A stretch of 64,000 nucleotides of DNA from Azoarcus sp. (GTDB lineage: Bacteria > Pseudomonadota > Gammaproteobacteria > Burkholderiales > Rhodocyclaceae), in assembly GCA_031268195.1 (NCBI GenBank), contig JAIRXQ010000025.1:1-64000 (forward strand). The letters are read 5' to 3'. A model generated the notes under the pieces. The model did not search any database. It was not told where the DNA came from and saw nothing but the letters and a program-made list of their open reading frames with translations. Both the position numbers and the translations under genes were made by a program. The stretch's first letter is position 1; the number at the start of each line of letters is the position of its first letter. Shown piece by piece: positions 26,847 to 38,348 of the stretch.

Positions 26847-28661
26847 TCAATGCAACGCGGAGTATATCTGTTCGGCCAGCTTACGGCTGACACCGTCAAC
26901 ACGACACAAATCTTCGACAGGGGCCGCGCGCACGCCATCCAGTCCGCCAAAAGCCGCCAGCAGCGCACGCCGCCGCATCGGGCCGATGCCGGGGACATCT
27001 TCCAGCCGGGAACCGAGCCGCGCCTTGGCGCGGCGGGCGCGGTGGCCGGTGATGGCGAAACGGTGCGCCTCGTCGCGGATTTCGATCACCAGATGCAGCG
27101 CGGGCGACTGGATGCCGAGCGCCATGCCCTCGCGCCCGTCGGGAAAAACCAGCGTCTCCAGCCCCGCTTTGCGCCCCTCGCCCTTGGCCACGCCGACGAC
27201 GTTGATCGACGCCAGCCCCACTTCCGCGAGGATGGCCGCCGCCGCGCCCACCTGCCCGCGCCCGCCATCAATCAGGATGAGCTCGGGCCGTACCCCCTCG
27301 CCCGCCGCTACCTTGCCGTAGCGCCGCTCCAGCACCTGCCGCATCGCGGCGAAGTCGTCCCCCGGCGTAATGCCGTCGATGTTGTAGCGCCGGTATTCGC
27401 CATGTTTCATCGCACCGTCGACGCAGACCACACAGGAGGCGACCGTGGCCTCGCCCGCCGTATGACTGATGTCGAAACATTCGATGCGCGCCGGGGCTTC
27501 CGGCAGATCGAGCGCCCCGCGCAAGGCTTCGAGCCGCTCTCCGATGCGTCCCGCATCGGAGAGCCGCACATCGATGCCGTGGCGCGCGTTTTTTTCCACC
27601 ATCGCCATCCACGCTTTTTCGGCGGCGCCCCGCGGCCTCGCCAACATGGGCGGCTGGGCGGTGATTTCCGCCAGCACATCGAGCACCGGATCGGGCGGAC
27701 AGTCGATCAGGATGCGCGCCGGGCATGGGTGCACGGCATAGTGCTGCTCGACGAAGGCCAGCAGCCCGTCGCCCGCATCGTCCAGCGCCGCGCCGCTCGG
27801 AAACAGGGGGCGGTCACCCAGATGCCGCCCGCCGCGCACCATCGCGATATTGACGCACACCACGCCTTCGAGCGCGACGGCGGCGATGATGTCGACATCC
27901 TCGTCCTTGCCGCTATCGACGAACTGGCGATGCAGCACCGATTGCAACACACGCACCTGATCGCGGCAGGCCGCCGCTTCCTCGAAGGCGAGCCGCGCCG
28001 CGGCTTCACGCATGCGCGCCGTGATCTCGTCGATCACCCCGCCCGAGTGCCCATCGAGAAACCGGCTCGCCAGCCGAACGTCGGCGGCATAATCGCCGGA
28101 GGCGATCCAGTCCACGCACGGCCCGCTGCAACGCTTGATCTGCGCGAGCAGACAGGGACGCGAGCGGTGCTGGAATACACTGTTTTCACAGGTGCGCAAC
28201 TGAAAAGTTTTCTGCAACAAGTTGATGCTCTCGCGCACCGCCCCGGTATTGGGAAACGGGCCGAAATACTTCGCACCCTTCGTAAACGCGCCGCGATGGA
28301 ACGCGAGGCGCGGAAATTCGTCGTCGGTCAGCTTGATGTACGGATAGCTCTTGTCGTCGCGGAACAAGATGTTGTAGCGCGGCGCAAGGCTCTTGATGAG
28401 GTTGTTCTCCAGCAGCAGCGCCTCGGCCTCGGAGCGCGTCGGCGTGATGTCGACGCGGGCGATCTGCGCCACCATCATGGCGATGCGCGGGCTGGAGAGA
28501 CGGCTTCGGAAATAGCTCGACACGCGGCGCTTGAGGTTTTTGGCCTTGCCGACGTAGAGCACACGCTCATCGCCACCGATCATGCGGTAAACGCCGGGGG
28601 CTTCCGGCACGGTGTGCAGGAAGGCGCGCACATCGAACGCGACGGCGGGCGTGCCGCCCAT
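26847..28661 (-). CDS. uvrC: excinuclease ABC subunit C
   Basis: PEAPGVYRMIGGDERVLYVGKAKNLKRRVSSYF (GIY-YIG), RCSGPCV, IDGGRGQVGAA, helix-hairpin-helix at the C-terminus. Confidence 0.97.
   Translation of the reverse strand: MGGTPAVAFDVRAFLHTVPEAPGVYRMIGGDERVLYVGKAKNLKRRVSSYFRSRLSSPRIAMMVAQIARVDITPTRSEAEALLLENNLIKSLAPRYNILFRDDKSYPYIKLTDDEFPRLAFHRGAFTKGAKYFGPFPNTGAVRESINLLQKTFQLRTCENSVFQHRSRPCLLAQIKRCSGPCVDWIASGDYAADVRLASRFLDGHSGGVIDEITARMREAAARLAFEEAAACRDQVRVLQSVLHRQFVDSGKDEDVDIIAAVALEGVVCVNIAMVRGGRHLGDRPLFPSGAALDDAGDGLLAFVEQHYAVHPCPARILIDCPPDPVLDVLAEITAQPPMLARPRGAAEKAWMAMVEKNARHGIDVRLSDAGRIGERLEALRGALDLPEAPARIECFDISHTAGEATVASCVVCVDGAMKHGEYRRYNIDGITPGDDFAAMRQVLERRYGKVAAGEGVRPELILIDGGRGQVGAAAAILAEVGLASINVVGVAKGEGRKAGLETLVFPDGREGMALGIQSPALHLVIEIRDEAHRFAITGHRARRAKARLGSRLEDVPGIGPMRRRALLAAFGGLDGVRAAPVEDLCRVDGVSRKLAEQIYSALH
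27536..27564. repeat. 13-bp perfect inverted repeat with 3-nt loop inside uvrC
   Basis: GCTCTCCGATGCG-tcc-CGCATCGGAGAGC. Confidence 0.9.
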
Positions 28662-28663
28662 GT

Positions 28664-29530
28664 TCAGCGCATGTCCGGCCGGGACGAACGCCGCATCACA
28701 CCCTTGTAGCGACGGGCGTTTTCCACATCCGCCGCCTCGAATGTGACGTAACCGCCGTAGCCGGTCGTCTCGAAAAACCGCTTCCCTTGCGAGCTGCGGG
28801 AAAAGGCATTGAGCGCGGTGCGAATGCGGTCGACCGCCTTTGCGCCCAGGTCCTTGCGCACCAGTGTCGTCATCGAAGGCAGCGGCGGGATGCCGGTATT
28901 GATCGGCACGAGGCGTGAACGCACATTGGATTTGAGCAGCAACCAGGGCGGGAGCGATGTCAGAGCCGCGTCGATCTGCCCGCTATGCACGGCGAGCAGC
29001 GCGCTTGTGTGCGAAGGCTGCTCGCTGAGCGTGTAATCCCTACCCGCCCGCCAGCCGAGCGTGTCCAGCCATTGCTTGCCGACGAAATAAAAGAACGACA
29101 GATAATCGGGCAGGCCGATGATCCGCCCGCGCAAATCCTCGACTTCCCGGATGCCGCTGCTCTTGCGCGTCACGAGCAGCAACTCGAACGGGTTGCGATA
29201 ACGCACGAGCGGCACGTAACCATTGTCGATCAAAACCGGCAGAAAATGCGCCGGTGCAATTACAATGTCATAGTTTCCGCTAAGTGCGTTACTCCGGAAA
29301 CGTTCATGATTGGCGGCGGAAAAAACGGTGACTTCCCGCGCCAGCGCCTGTGCCAGAGCATCGCGCAGCGGCTCGTGCATGCGCAGCAGGACCGGGACGG
29401 AACTAAACGGCGCGATGCCCAGACGCAACGCCCTGCCGTCATGCACGTCGGCGGCCGCTACATGGCGCAACGGCGCGGCCGACACGCACAGGAGCGCGAA
29501 GAGTACAAGAAAGCGTCCGACCCGCCGCAT
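28664..29530 (-). CDS. PhnD-type phosphate/phosphite/phosphonate substrate-binding protein
   Basis: Signal peptide MRRVGRFLVLFALLCVSAAP; LRLGIAPFSSVPVLLRMHEPLRDALAQALAREVTVFSAANHERF..YDIVIAPAHFLPV. Confidence 0.82.
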   Translation of the reverse strand: MRRVGRFLVLFALLCVSAAPLRHVAAADVHDGRALRLGIAPFSSVPVLLRMHEPLRDALAQALAREVTVFSAANHERFRSNALSGNYDIVIAPAHFLPVLIDNGYVPLVRYRNPFELLLVTRKSSGIREVEDLRGRIIGLPDYLSFFYFVGKQWLDTLGWRAGRDYTLSEQPSHTSALLAVHSGQIDAALTSLPPWLLLKSNVRSRLVPINTGIPPLPSMTTLVRKDLGAKAVDRIRTALNAFSRSSQGKRFFETTGYGGYVTFEAADVENARRYKGVMRRSSRPDMR

Positions 29531-29568
29531 GATGACCTCCCTGTGTGACCTCCCTGTACGCCCGTGCC

Positions 29569-30717
29569 TCAGGACTGCGATGGCGCGCCCAGGCTGGACG
29601 GCGCCTGGGAGCCGATTGTCGCCGCCGCCAGCGCGGAATCGTCGGCAGCCTCGCTGGCAGCGAGCGCGGCAACTTTCTCCCGCATCCGCACATACGGCGC
29701 ATGCGCCGCGAGCGCATCCGGGCTGGCGCGCCACGGTTGTGCGCGCGGCACGGAAAGCGTGGCAAGCCGCGTTCGGCTGGCGGCGTCCGGCTCGGGGACG
29801 CCGCGCGCCAGCAGTTCGGTCACGAGATCGGGCCGGTTGCACACCAGCGGCATGTCGCATCCAGCGGCAACGGCAGCAGTCACGCGCGCCACGATGTCCC
29901 CGGCCACCAGCGCGCCCGCCATGTTGAGATCGTCGCTGAACACGATGCCCTCAAACCCCAGGCGTCCGCGCAGCACTTCTTTCAGCCAGAAAGGCGAGAA
30001 CCCCGCTGGCCCCGCTTTGCCCGGCTCGGCGTTCGGATAGATGACATGCGCGGGCATCACCCCGGCCAGCCGATGCAGCAAGGGCTGGCGATACGGCGCG
30101 ATATCGTCGCGCCAGATCGTCTCGAAATCGCGCTCATCCACTGGCACGTCATGGTGGGAATCGGCCTCGACGAAGCCATGCCCCGGAAAATGTTTGCCGA
30201 CCGCGCCCATGCCCGTTTCGGCCATGCCCGCCACCAGCGCCCCGGCAAGCGCGGCCACGATGCCGGGATCGCGGTGAAACGCGCGGCTGCCGATGGCGCG
30301 GCTCAGGCCGTGATCGAGATCGAGCACCGGCGTGAAAGAAAGATCGATGCCGTGCGCGGCGAGTTCAGCCGCAAGCACGAATCCCGTCATACGCGCCGCT
30401 TCCTGCGCCGCAACGCAATCTTTTTCCCATATCGCGCCGAGCGTACGCATCGCGGGCAGGCGCGTAAAACCGTCGCGCTTGAAGCGCTGTACCCGCCCGC
30501 CCTCGTGATCGACGGCGACGACGAGCGCAGGGTCGCGCAAGGCGTGGATGCTGGCGGCCAGCGCCCGCAATTGTTCGGAACCGCGATAATTGCGCGCGAA
30601 AAAAATGACGCCGCCAACACGCGGATCGAGCAGGCGTGCGGCTTCTTCGTCGGTGATTTCGGTTCCGGCAACGTCGATCATCAACGAACCGCGCGGGATT
30701 TGGACGGGTGTTTTCAT
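29569..30717 (-). CDS. nagZ: beta-N-acetylhexosaminidase
   Basis: GVIFFARNY, VDHEGGRVQRF, KHFPGHGFVEADSHHDVP (GH3). Confidence 0.95.
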   Translation of the reverse strand: MKTPVQIPRGSLMIDVAGTEITDEEAARLLDPRVGGVIFFARNYRGSEQLRALAASIHALRDPALVVAVDHEGGRVQRFKRDGFTRLPAMRTLGAIWEKDCVAAQEAARMTGFVLAAELAAHGIDLSFTPVLDLDHGLSRAIGSRAFHRDPGIVAALAGALVAGMAETGMGAVGKHFPGHGFVEADSHHDVPVDERDFETIWRDDIAPYRQPLLHRLAGVMPAHVIYPNAEPGKAGPAGFSPFWLKEVLRGRLGFEGIVFSDDLNMAGALVAGDIVARVTAAVAAGCDMPLVCNRPDLVTELLARGVPEPDAASRTRLATLSVPRAQPWRASPDALAAHAPYVRMREKVAALAASEAADDSALAAATIGSQAPSSLGAPSQS

Positions 30718-31091
30718 GGGCGTTCGATCACGGCAAAGGCGACGGCGTATTCACGCTCATCGGATAGGCTGAGGTGGGCGGACAGCGCGTTTTCCGCCAT
30801 ATGAGCGGCCAGGCGTTCGTCGAACGAGAAAACCGGCTTGCCGAGCGCATCATGCATCACGCTCAGGGCATGCAGGGTCGCGGGCGGCGAGATGCCCGTG
30901 CCAAGCGCCTTGCCGAAGGCTTCCTTGGCCGCGAAATGTTTGGCGAGAAAACGTCCTGGGTCGCGGCTCGCGCGCCAGCCGTCGAGTTCGGTGGGCGCGA
31001 GGATGCGCGCCGCGAACGCCTCGCCGTGGCGAGCAAGCACACGGCGCACGCGCTCGATTTGCACGATGTCGGCACCCACGCCGTGAATCAT
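30714..31091 (-). CDS. acpS: holo-[acyl-carrier-protein] synthase
   Basis: [59 protein letters not shown] at 31091. Confidence 0.95.
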   Translation of the reverse strand: MIHGVGADIVQIERVRRVLARHGEAFAARILAPTELDGWRASRDPGRFLAKHFAAKEAFGKALGTGISPPATLHALSVMHDALGKPVFSFDERLAAHMAENALSAHLSLSDEREYAVAFAVIERP

Positions 31092-31837
31092 GGCGGCGCG
31101 GCCTCGCGCATCAGGCGCTTCATCTCTGTCACCGCCGCGCGCAACCCCGTCAACACGGCGCGGCTGACGATGGAATGCCCGATGTGCAGTTCGCGCACGC
31201 CCGCGAGCGCCGCAATGGGTTGCACGTTGTAGTAGGTCAGTGCGTGTCCGGCGTTGAAGCGCATCCCCAGCGTGCGCACCCTCTCGCCCGCCGCGCGCAC
31301 TTTTTCCAGTTCGGCGCGCACCGCCGGGCTTTCCGCATCGCGCCCGGCATCGTGGAAGACGTGCGCATACGGCCCGGTGTGGATCTCGCAAACGCGCGCG
31401 CCCACCCTTGCCGCTGCTTCGATCTGCCCAGGTTCCGCGTCGATGAACACGCTGGTGACGATGCCCGCATCGGCCAGCCGCGCAATCTGCCCGCGCAGGC
31501 GCGCTTCCTGCCCCGCCACGTCCAGTCCGCCTTCGGTGGTGATCTCCTGCCGGCCTTCGGGTACCAGCATCGCCATTTCCGGTTTGAGCGCGCAGGCGAT
31601 GCCAACCATTTCGTCGGTGGCCGCCATTTCGAGGTTCAACTTGATCTGAACGAGATCGCGCAAGCGGCGCACATCCTCGTCACCGATATGGCGACGGTCC
31701 TCACGCAGATGCACGGTAATCCCGTCCGCGCCGCCGAGATGCGCTTCGATGGCGGCCCAGACAGGATCGGGTTCCCAAGTGCGCCGCGCTTGCCGCAACG
31801 TGGCAACGTGGTCGATGTTGACGCCGAGTTCGATCAC
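31088..31837 (-). CDS. pdxJ: pyridoxine 5'-phosphate synthase
   Basis: [50 protein letters not shown]; probable GTG start at 31837. Confidence 0.95.
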   Translation of the reverse strand: MIELGVNIDHVATLRQARRTWEPDPVWAAIEAHLGGADGITVHLREDRRHIGDEDVRRLRDLVQIKLNLEMAATDEMVGIACALKPEMAMLVPEGRQEITTEGGLDVAGQEARLRGQIARLADAGIVTSVFIDAEPGQIEAAARVGARVCEIHTGPYAHVFHDAGRDAESPAVRAELEKVRAAGERVRTLGMRFNAGHALTYYNVQPIAALAGVRELHIGHSIVSRAVLTGLRAAVTEMKRLMREAAPP

Positions 31838-31984
31838 CGTTTTCGTCCTCGCTCCGAAAACCAAAGAAGCCCGACTTCAACCGGCAAGCCGGAGCCGGAA
31901 AGAAATCGGAGAGGGGCATCATCCACCTCAGCGTGAGGGGAAAGGGGGATGGTACCCGAACTCAAATACGTTGAGGCTTCACAA

Positions 31985-32710
31985 TCACAGTTCGTGCAAC
32001 GCCCTGAATACCCGGCGGGACTGCAAAGACTTGCCGCCGAGGTGATGGTCGATGGCCGCGCGCAGCAGTCGCCGCGATTCTGCCAGTGTTGCGGCGCGGC
32101 TGAAATCGCCCGCCCCGAGATCGAGCAGCGTTTGGCCGCAGACAGGGATGCCTTCCCGCTCGCGTGCCCCGCCATTGGCCGCGCACGGGCCATGTTCGAT
32201 TACATAGACATAAGGCGCGGCGGGCTGGAGCGGGCGGGCGCCCACATCGCTATCGAGCACGAGTCCCCAACCGAGTTCGCGCAGCAGCGCGACTTCAAAG
32301 CGGCGCAGGAGCGGCGGCAACGCCTCGCCGCTGGCCAGCGCGGACATCACCGCTTCATAGGCCCCGAACAGGCCGGGATGCGCGTCCTCGCGCGCGGCCA
32401 GTTTGAGGATGAGCTCGTTGACGTAATAGGCGCAGAGCAGCGCGCGGCCCGTGATGAGCGCCTGCCCGCCGCGCCATTCGGCGCGGGCAAGCGTCTTGAC
32501 TTCGCCGCCGCCCGACCAGTCGAGCAGCAGCGGTTGAAAGGCCATCAGCACGCCGCGCAAGCTGGAGAGCGGGCGGCGCGCGCCTTTGGCGACCAGCGCC
32601 ACGCGGCCGTAATCGCGTGCGAACGCTTCGACGATGAGGCTCGTCTCGCGCCACGGCAGGGCGTGCAGCACCCACGCCGGCTGCTCGCTGACGCGCTGCT
32701 TCGGGCTCAC
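31985..32710 (-). CDS. recO: DNA repair protein RecO
   Basis: [36 protein letters not shown]; between pdxJ and era. Confidence 0.92.
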   Translation of the reverse strand: MSPKQRVSEQPAWVLHALPWRETSLIVEAFARDYGRVALVAKGARRPLSSLRGVLMAFQPLLLDWSGGGEVKTLARAEWRGGQALITGRALLCAYYVNELILKLAAREDAHPGLFGAYEAVMSALASGEALPPLLRRFEVALLRELGWGLVLDSDVGARPLQPAAPYVYVIEHGPCAANGGAREREGIPVCGQTLLDLGAGDFSRAATLAESRRLLRAAIDHHLGGKSLQSRRVFRALHEL

Positions 32711-33606
32711 TCGTACCCCAGACTTTTCAGGGCGCGTTCATCATCGGCCCAACCGCTCCTGAGCTTGACCCACGTCTCCAGAAAGACCTTCGCGCCAAAG
32801 AGCTTTTCCATCTCGGCGCGCGCTTCGCTCGCCACACGCTTCAACTTGCCGCCGTCCTTGCCGATGACCATCGCCTTGTGCGCGGCCCGATCGACGATCA
32901 CGGCGGCGTGGATGCGGCGCAGATCGCCTTCGGCCTCGAATTTTTCGATCTCCACCGCGACGCCGTAAGGCAATTCGTCCCCGAGCAGGCGAAAGAGTTT
33001 TTCGCGCAGGAATTCGGCGGCGAGAAACCGTTCGCTGCGATCCGTGATTTCGTTCTCGCCGTAGAGCGGCTCGCCTTCCGGCAACAACGGGGCGGCCGCG
33101 GCGATCAATTCCTTGCAATTGCGCCCGTGTTCGGCGGACAGCGGCACGATTTCGGCAAACTCGCGCACGGCGCGCAACTCGTCGATAAAGGGCAAGAGCA
33201 GACGTTTGTCGGGCAAGAGGTCGATCTTGTTGATGACCAGCACAATCCTGGCCTCTTCCGGAATTACCGCGAGCGCGGCGCGATCCGCCTCGCCAAAGCG
33301 CCCCACCTCGATCACGAAGAACACGAGGTCGACCCCGGCCAGCGCGGTGGAGACGGCGCGATTCATCGCGCGGTTGAGGGCATTGCGATGGCGGGTCTGG
33401 AAACCGGGCGTGTCGACGAAAACGAATTGCGTCGCATCCGTGCTGAGAATGCCGATGACGCGGTGGCGCGTGGTCTGCGCCTTGCTGGAGACGATGCTGA
33501 TTTTCTGCCCGATCAGACGGTTGAGCAGCGTCGACTTGCCAACGTTGGGGCGGCCCACGATGGCAACGAACCCGGCGCGGCTGACCGCGGAAACGGACTC
33601 GCTCAT
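32707..33606 (-). CDS. era: GTPase Era
   Basis: [42 protein letters not shown] domain at the C-terminus. ATG at 33606. Confidence 0.97.
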   Translation of the reverse strand: MSESVSAVSRAGFVAIVGRPNVGKSTLLNRLIGQKISIVSSKAQTTRHRVIGILSTDATQFVFVDTPGFQTRHRNALNRAMNRAVSTALAGVDLVFFVIEVGRFGEADRAALAVIPEEARIVLVINKIDLLPDKRLLLPFIDELRAVREFAEIVPLSAEHGRNCKELIAAAAPLLPEGEPLYGENEITDRSERFLAAEFLREKLFRLLGDELPYGVAVEIEKFEAEGDLRRIHAAVIVDRAAHKAMVIGKDGGKLKRVASEARAEMEKLFGAKVFLETWVKLRSGWADDERALKSLGYE

Positions 33607-33610
33607 CGCC

Positions 33611-34294
33611 TCATGTCTGCCGGAGTTGCGCCAGCGCCAGTTCCGCCGATTGCTGCTCGGCGGCGCGGCGGCTCGTACCGCGGCCGACGGCGCGTAGCCC
33701 GAATTTCGGCACTTCGCAGGCCACTTCGAACTCCTGCGCGTGCGCTTCGCCCAGCACGCGCACCATCGTATAGGTGGGCAGCGCCACCTTGCGGCCCTGC
33801 AACCATTCCTGAAGCGCGGTCTTGGGGTCTTTGCCCGGCGCGGTGGGATCGATGCTGGCCAGGAGCGGCTCGAACAGCCGTCCCACCAGCGCCCGCGCCG
33901 CCTCGAACCCGGCATCGAGCGTGACGGCGGCGATGATGGCCTCCACCGCGTCGGCAAGAATCGACGGGCGGCGGAAGCCGCCGGAGCGCAATTCCCCCTC
34001 GCCCAAACGCAGGCAGGCGCCGAGATCGAGTTCGGAGGCCACGCGCGCCAGCGGTTCCTGACACACCAGCGAAGCGCGCAAACGCGAAAGATCGCCTTCG
34101 CGCAGATCGGGGAAACGCCCGAACAGCAGAAGCGACACCGCACAGTTGAGCACGCTGTCGCCCAGGAATTCGAGGCGTTCGTTGTTGGGCTGCCCGAAAC
34201 TGCGATGGGTCAGGGCCTCGGCCAGCAGGCGGGAATCGGCAAACGCATGGCCGAGACGGTTTTGCAGGCGGTCGATAGTTTCTTTTTCCGTCAT
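33611..34294 (-). CDS. rnc: ribonuclease III
   Basis: [42 protein letters not shown], dsRBD at the C-terminus. Confidence 0.96.
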   Translation of the reverse strand: MTEKETIDRLQNRLGHAFADSRLLAEALTHRSFGQPNNERLEFLGDSVLNCAVSLLLFGRFPDLREGDLSRLRASLVCQEPLARVASELDLGACLRLGEGELRSGGFRRPSILADAVEAIIAAVTLDAGFEAARALVGRLFEPLLASIDPTAPGKDPKTALQEWLQGRKVALPTYTMVRVLGEAHAQEFEVACEVPKFGLRAVGRGTSRRAAEQQSAELALAQLRQT

Positions 34295-34662
34295 TTGCGA
34301 CTGTCTTTGCTGGATGCCTTGAAATCGAAAAACAGACTAATGTTACCCACGAGCGGCACTTTACGCTGATATTCGACTTCGATCACCACACGCGAGCCTT
34401 CACGCCGGAAGCGCAGCATGCTGGGCGGAATCGCTGCATCGAAGCCGTCGATGACGGCCCGGCGCTCGTAGCCCTTGCGCATCTCGCCCTCGGTGGCGCC
34501 GTTGGTGCCTTCGTCGGAAACCACGCCGATCACACGCTGCAACGAGAAGTATTCCTGGTAAGGCCCAACCATCTTGAAGCCGACCAATAAGGCACCCCCG
34601 AGCAGGATCACCACCAGAATCATGCTGATCAGGCTCAAACCGGACTGACGGGATTTCATCAT
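34291..34662 (-). CDS. DUF4845 domain-containing protein
   Basis: [45 protein letters not shown]; between lepB and rnc. Confidence 0.85.
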   Translation of the reverse strand: MMKSRQSGLSLISMILVVILLGGALLVGFKMVGPYQEYFSLQRVIGVVSDEGTNGATEGEMRKGYERRAVIDGFDAAIPPSMLRFRREGSRVVIEVEYQRKVPLVGNISLFFDFKASSKDSRK

Positions 34663-34819
34663 TGCCTTTTCTCCCCCAAAGCGGCCATTGCTGGCACGAA
34701 CGAAAAGCGGAGAAACAAAGATACCGGCACCCGTGCATCGCAATAAGTGCAGTTTTCGCGGAGAGCGGTTTTCTCATGCCGTCACGCACGGATAAAACCC
34801 GGGGCGCGTGTCTCCATCG

Positions 34820-35674
34820 TCAGTGCACACCGCCGATACGGCCCAGCGCGCCGAAGTGGTAGAAGATGAAAAATGCACGCCCGACGATGTTGGCGTCCGG
34901 CACGAATCCCCAAAACCGGCTATCGAGACTGTTGTCACGGTTGTCGCCCATCGCGAAGTAATGACCGGGCGGCACGGTGCAAACGAAGCGGCTCGCCTCA
35001 TAGGCGCAATTTTCACCGTAGGGGAAAGGCGCTACCCGGCCACGCAGATCCGGCGAAGCGTTCTTGTTGATGATGATGTCGTGTTCGACACCACTGATCT
35101 GTTCAACGTATTTCGGCAGAATATCGACCTGTTGCACCTTGACGGTCTGTTGCTCCCTTTCGACCGATTCCTCGTGGACGTAGGTGTAGAGCCCCGCTTC
35201 GGCAAGTGACACCGGCTCGCCATTGATGACGAGTTGCTTCTCGGCATACTTGTATTCGATCCTGTCGCCCGGCGCGCCCACGACACGCTTGATATAGTTC
35301 TGGGACGGGTCTTTCGGATAGCGAAACACCATGATTTCGCCGCGCTTCGGCGCACCGATATCGAAAATCTTCTTGTCGATCACCGGCAGGCGAATGCCAT
35401 AGGTGTATTTGTTGACGAGGATGAAATCGCCTTCCAGCAGCGTCGGAACCATCGAGCCGGTCGGAATCTGGAACGGCTCGACGATGAACGAGCGCAGCAC
35501 GAAAACGATGAGCACCACGGGAAAGAACGCCGCGCCCCACTCCACCCATGCAGGCGAGGGCGCATCCTCGGCGCGGCGCGGGCGGGCATAAAAGCGATCG
35601 AGCACCCACAATACGCCGGTGATGAGCAGCAATACGAACAGAATCAGGGCGAGATTGACACTGGAAAAACCCAC
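34820..35674 (-). CDS. lepB: signal peptidase I
   Basis: EPFQIPTGSMVPTLLEGDFILVNKYTYGIRLPV; GHYFAMGDNRDNSLDSRFWGFVP. Confidence 0.97.
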   Translation of the reverse strand: MGFSSVNLALILFVLLLITGVLWVLDRFYARPRRAEDAPSPAWVEWGAAFFPVVLIVFVLRSFIVEPFQIPTGSMVPTLLEGDFILVNKYTYGIRLPVIDKKIFDIGAPKRGEIMVFRYPKDPSQNYIKRVVGAPGDRIEYKYAEKQLVINGEPVSLAEAGLYTYVHEESVEREQQTVKVQQVDILPKYVEQISGVEHDIIINKNASPDLRGRVAPFPYGENCAYEASRFVCTVPPGHYFAMGDNRDNSLDSRFWGFVPDANIVGRAFFIFYHFGALGRIGGVH

Positions 35675-35707
35675 TTTGACTCCTAATGAACGGTAACAAG
35701 ACGCGGG

Positions 35708-37507
35708 CTACTTGCCCTCGTCGGTTCTCAACACGGCCAGGAAAGCTTCCTGCGGAATTTCGACGTTGCCCACCTGCTTCATGCGCTTTTTGCCTTCCTT
35801 CTGCTTTTCGAGCAACTTCTTCTTGCGGGTGATATCGCCACCATAGCACTTGGCGAGCACATTCTTGCGCAGCGCCTTGATCGTCTCACGGGCGATGATC
35901 TGCGAGCCGATCGCCGCCTGCACCGCCACATCGAACATCTGGCGCGGAATGAGGCCGCGCAGCTTGGCGGCGAGCTCGCGGCCACGATACTGGGCGTTGG
36001 CGCGATGCACGATCACCGAGAGCGCATCGACCTTCTCGCCGCCCACCATCATGTCGAGCTTGACCAGATCAGCGCAGCGGTATTCCTTGAATTCATAGTC
36101 GAGCGAAGCATAGCCGCGCGACACCGATTTCAGCTTGTCGAAGAAATCCATCACCACTTCGTTCATCGGCAACTCATAAACGAGTTGCACTTGCCGCCCG
36201 TGATAGCGCATGTCGACCTGCGCGCCGCGTTTCTGGTTGCAAAGTGTGAGCACCGCGCCAACGTAGTCCTGCGGCATGAAAATGGTGGCGGTGATGATGG
36301 GCTCGCGAATGTCCTGATACTTGCCCGGATCGGGAAGCTTGGCGGGGTTTTCGACATGGACGAGCGAGCCGTCGTTGAGCACGACCTCATAGACCACCGT
36401 CGGCGCGGTTGTGATGAGATCCATGTCGAATTCACGCTCCAGCCGCTCCTGCACGATGTCCATGTGCAAAAGGCCGAGGAAACCGCAGCGGAAACCGAAG
36501 CCGAGCGCCTGCGAGACTTCCGGTTCGAAGCGCAGGGAAGCATCGTTCAGGCGCAACTTTTCGAGTGAATCGCGCAACTGGTCGTATTCAGAGGATTCCA
36601 CCGGATACAGTCCGGCGAAAACCTGCGGCTTGATTTCCTTGAAACCCGGCAGGGGCGTCGCGGCCGAACGCGACGCCAGCGTGATCGTATCGCCCACGCG
36701 CGCCGCTTCCAGCTCTTTGATGCCAGCGATGACGAAACCCACCTCGCCCGCCGACAGGCAATCACGCTCCACGGCGCGCGGCGTAAACACGCCCACCTGA
36801 TCGCACGGATATTGCGCCCCGGTCGACATCAACAAAATACGGTCGCGCACGGCAAGCGCGCCGTCGACCACACGCACCAGCATGACCACGCCAACGTAGT
36901 TGTCGAACCACGAATCGATGATGAGCGCCTTCAATGGCCCACCCGGATCGCCGTTGGGCGCGGGGATGCGGGCGACGATGGCTTCCAGCACGTCCTCGAC
37001 GCCGAGGCCCGTCTTGGCCGAGCATTCGAGCGCTTCGGACGCATCGATGCCGATCACGTCCTCGATCTCGAAGCGCGCGTTGTCGGGATTGGCGGCAGGC
37101 AGGTCGATCTTGTTCAGCACCGGCACCACTTCCACGTCCAGATCGAGCGCGGTGTAGCAATTGGCCACGGTCTGCGCTTCCACGCCCTGCGAGGCATCGA
37201 CCACCAGAAGCGCGCCCTCGCAGGCCGACAGCGAGCGGCTCACTTCGTAGGAGAAGTCGACGTGTCCCGGCGTGTCGATCAGGTTGAGGCTGTAGGTTTG
37301 TCCATCACGCGCCCGGTATTGCAACGCCACCGTCTGCGCCTTGATGGTGATGCCGCGCTCGCGCTCGATATCCATCGAATCGAGCACCTGCTCCTCCATC
37401 TCGCGCGCCGAGAGGCCGCCGCAATAGTGGATGATGCGATCGGCCAGCGTCGACTTGCCGTGGTCGATGTGGGCGATGATGGAGAAATTGCGGATGTGTC
37501 GTTGCAT
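35708..37507 (-). CDS. lepA: elongation factor 4
   Basis: [27 protein letters not shown]...[18 protein letters not shown]-terminal [32 protein letters not shown]. Confidence 0.98.
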   Translation of the reverse strand: MQRHIRNFSIIAHIDHGKSTLADRIIHYCGGLSAREMEEQVLDSMDIERERGITIKAQTVALQYRARDGQTYSLNLIDTPGHVDFSYEVSRSLSACEGALLVVDASQGVEAQTVANCYTALDLDVEVVPVLNKIDLPAANPDNARFEIEDVIGIDASEALECSAKTGLGVEDVLEAIVARIPAPNGDPGGPLKALIIDSWFDNYVGVVMLVRVVDGALAVRDRILLMSTGAQYPCDQVGVFTPRAVERDCLSAGEVGFVIAGIKELEAARVGDTITLASRSAATPLPGFKEIKPQVFAGLYPVESSEYDQLRDSLEKLRLNDASLRFEPEVSQALGFGFRCGFLGLLHMDIVQERLEREFDMDLITTAPTVVYEVVLNDGSLVHVENPAKLPDPGKYQDIREPIITATIFMPQDYVGAVLTLCNQKRGAQVDMRYHGRQVQLVYELPMNEVVMDFFDKLKSVSRGYASLDYEFKEYRCADLVKLDMMVGGEKVDALSVIVHRANAQYRGRELAAKLRGLIPRQMFDVAVQAAIGSQIIARETIKALRKNVLAKCYGGDITRKKKLLEKQKEGKKRMKQVGNVEIPQEAFLAVLRTDEGK

Positions 37508-37578
37508 GAGCGCTGGGTTCCGGCCTGCGCCGGAATGACGATGATCCTTCGTGGGGGCGAATAATCATTCGCCCTCGT

Positions 37579-37872
37579 TCAGCCGGGAAAAACGCTCGAT
37601 TCTAGCGGAAAAGCGGCGCAAAAGGCGTGCACAGCGGCGGCATCGAGCCGATGCCGGCAAATCTCCACTTCGCCCGCGAACAGTACCGGCACATGTTCGT
37701 CCCAACACACTTCGAGCGCCGGATCGGCGTCGATGTCGATTTCCTCGACACGCCAGCCGTACTGGGCCGCAACAGGTTCGAGCGCCGTAATCAATTCATG
37801 GCAGAGATGACACCACCGCCGACTCAACACCGTAAACGTGCGCGCACTCACGCACGCTGCCCCACGCGGCAC
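37579..37872 (-). CDS. glutaredoxin family protein
   Basis: FTVLSRRWCHLCHELITALEP..EEIDIDADPALEVCWDEHVPVLFAGEVEICRHRLD. Confidence 0.85.
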   Translation of the reverse strand: MPRGAACVSARTFTVLSRRWCHLCHELITALEPVAAQYGWRVEEIDIDADPALEVCWDEHVPVLFAGEVEICRHRLDAAAVHAFCAAFPLESSVFPG

Positions 37873-38348
37873 CGCGGCGCGGCGATGTCACGATCGTCGC
37901 CACTGTCGCCACTGTCGCCACCGTCACGTTCGACCCGCACGCGCCACGCCTGCGCACCGCGCCGGGCCCGCAGATAAAGCATGCCGCCCATGAGCGCCGC
38001 GCCGAGCACCACACCGAGCGCCGCACCGATGTCGGCCTGCGCCGGCGGCATCAGCCACACGCCGAGCGCCGCGCCGAGCAGCACCAACGCCGTGCCGAGT
38101 CCGTAACTTGCCCACGCCGCCTTGAGAGGCACGCCAGCGTCGACGACGAGCTTGACCCGCTGGCCTTCGGCAAGGCCGATGGGATCATCGACGCTGAACA
38201 CCCGTTCGCCCTTGAACATCTCGGCAAAGCGCGGGCCGTGACAGCCGCCCGGTTCGTCGCAATGCCCACAGCCGCCCGGATTTTCAAGCAGGCGAACCCG
38301 GATTTTGCCTTCGTTCGCGGCAACGACAGTGGCGCTGAGCGCGATCAT
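37848..38348 (-). CDS. rseC: SoxR-reducing system protein RseC/MucC family
   Basis: ENPGGCGHCDEPGGCHGPRFAEMF, two TM segments; rpoE-rse gene order. Confidence 0.88.
   Translation of the reverse strand: MIALSATVVAANEGKIRVRLLENPGGCGHCDEPGGCHGPRFAEMFKGERVFSVDDPIGLAEGQRVKLVVDAGVPLKAAWASYGLGTALVLLGAALGVWLMPPAQADIGAALGVVLGAALMGGMLYLRARRGAQAWRVRVERDGGDSGDSGDDRDIAAPRCRVGQRA

Noticed and set aside
26850-28709. 619-aa plus-strand ORF
   Set aside because: Antisense to uvrC; no recognisable domain and the opposite frame is clearly UvrC.
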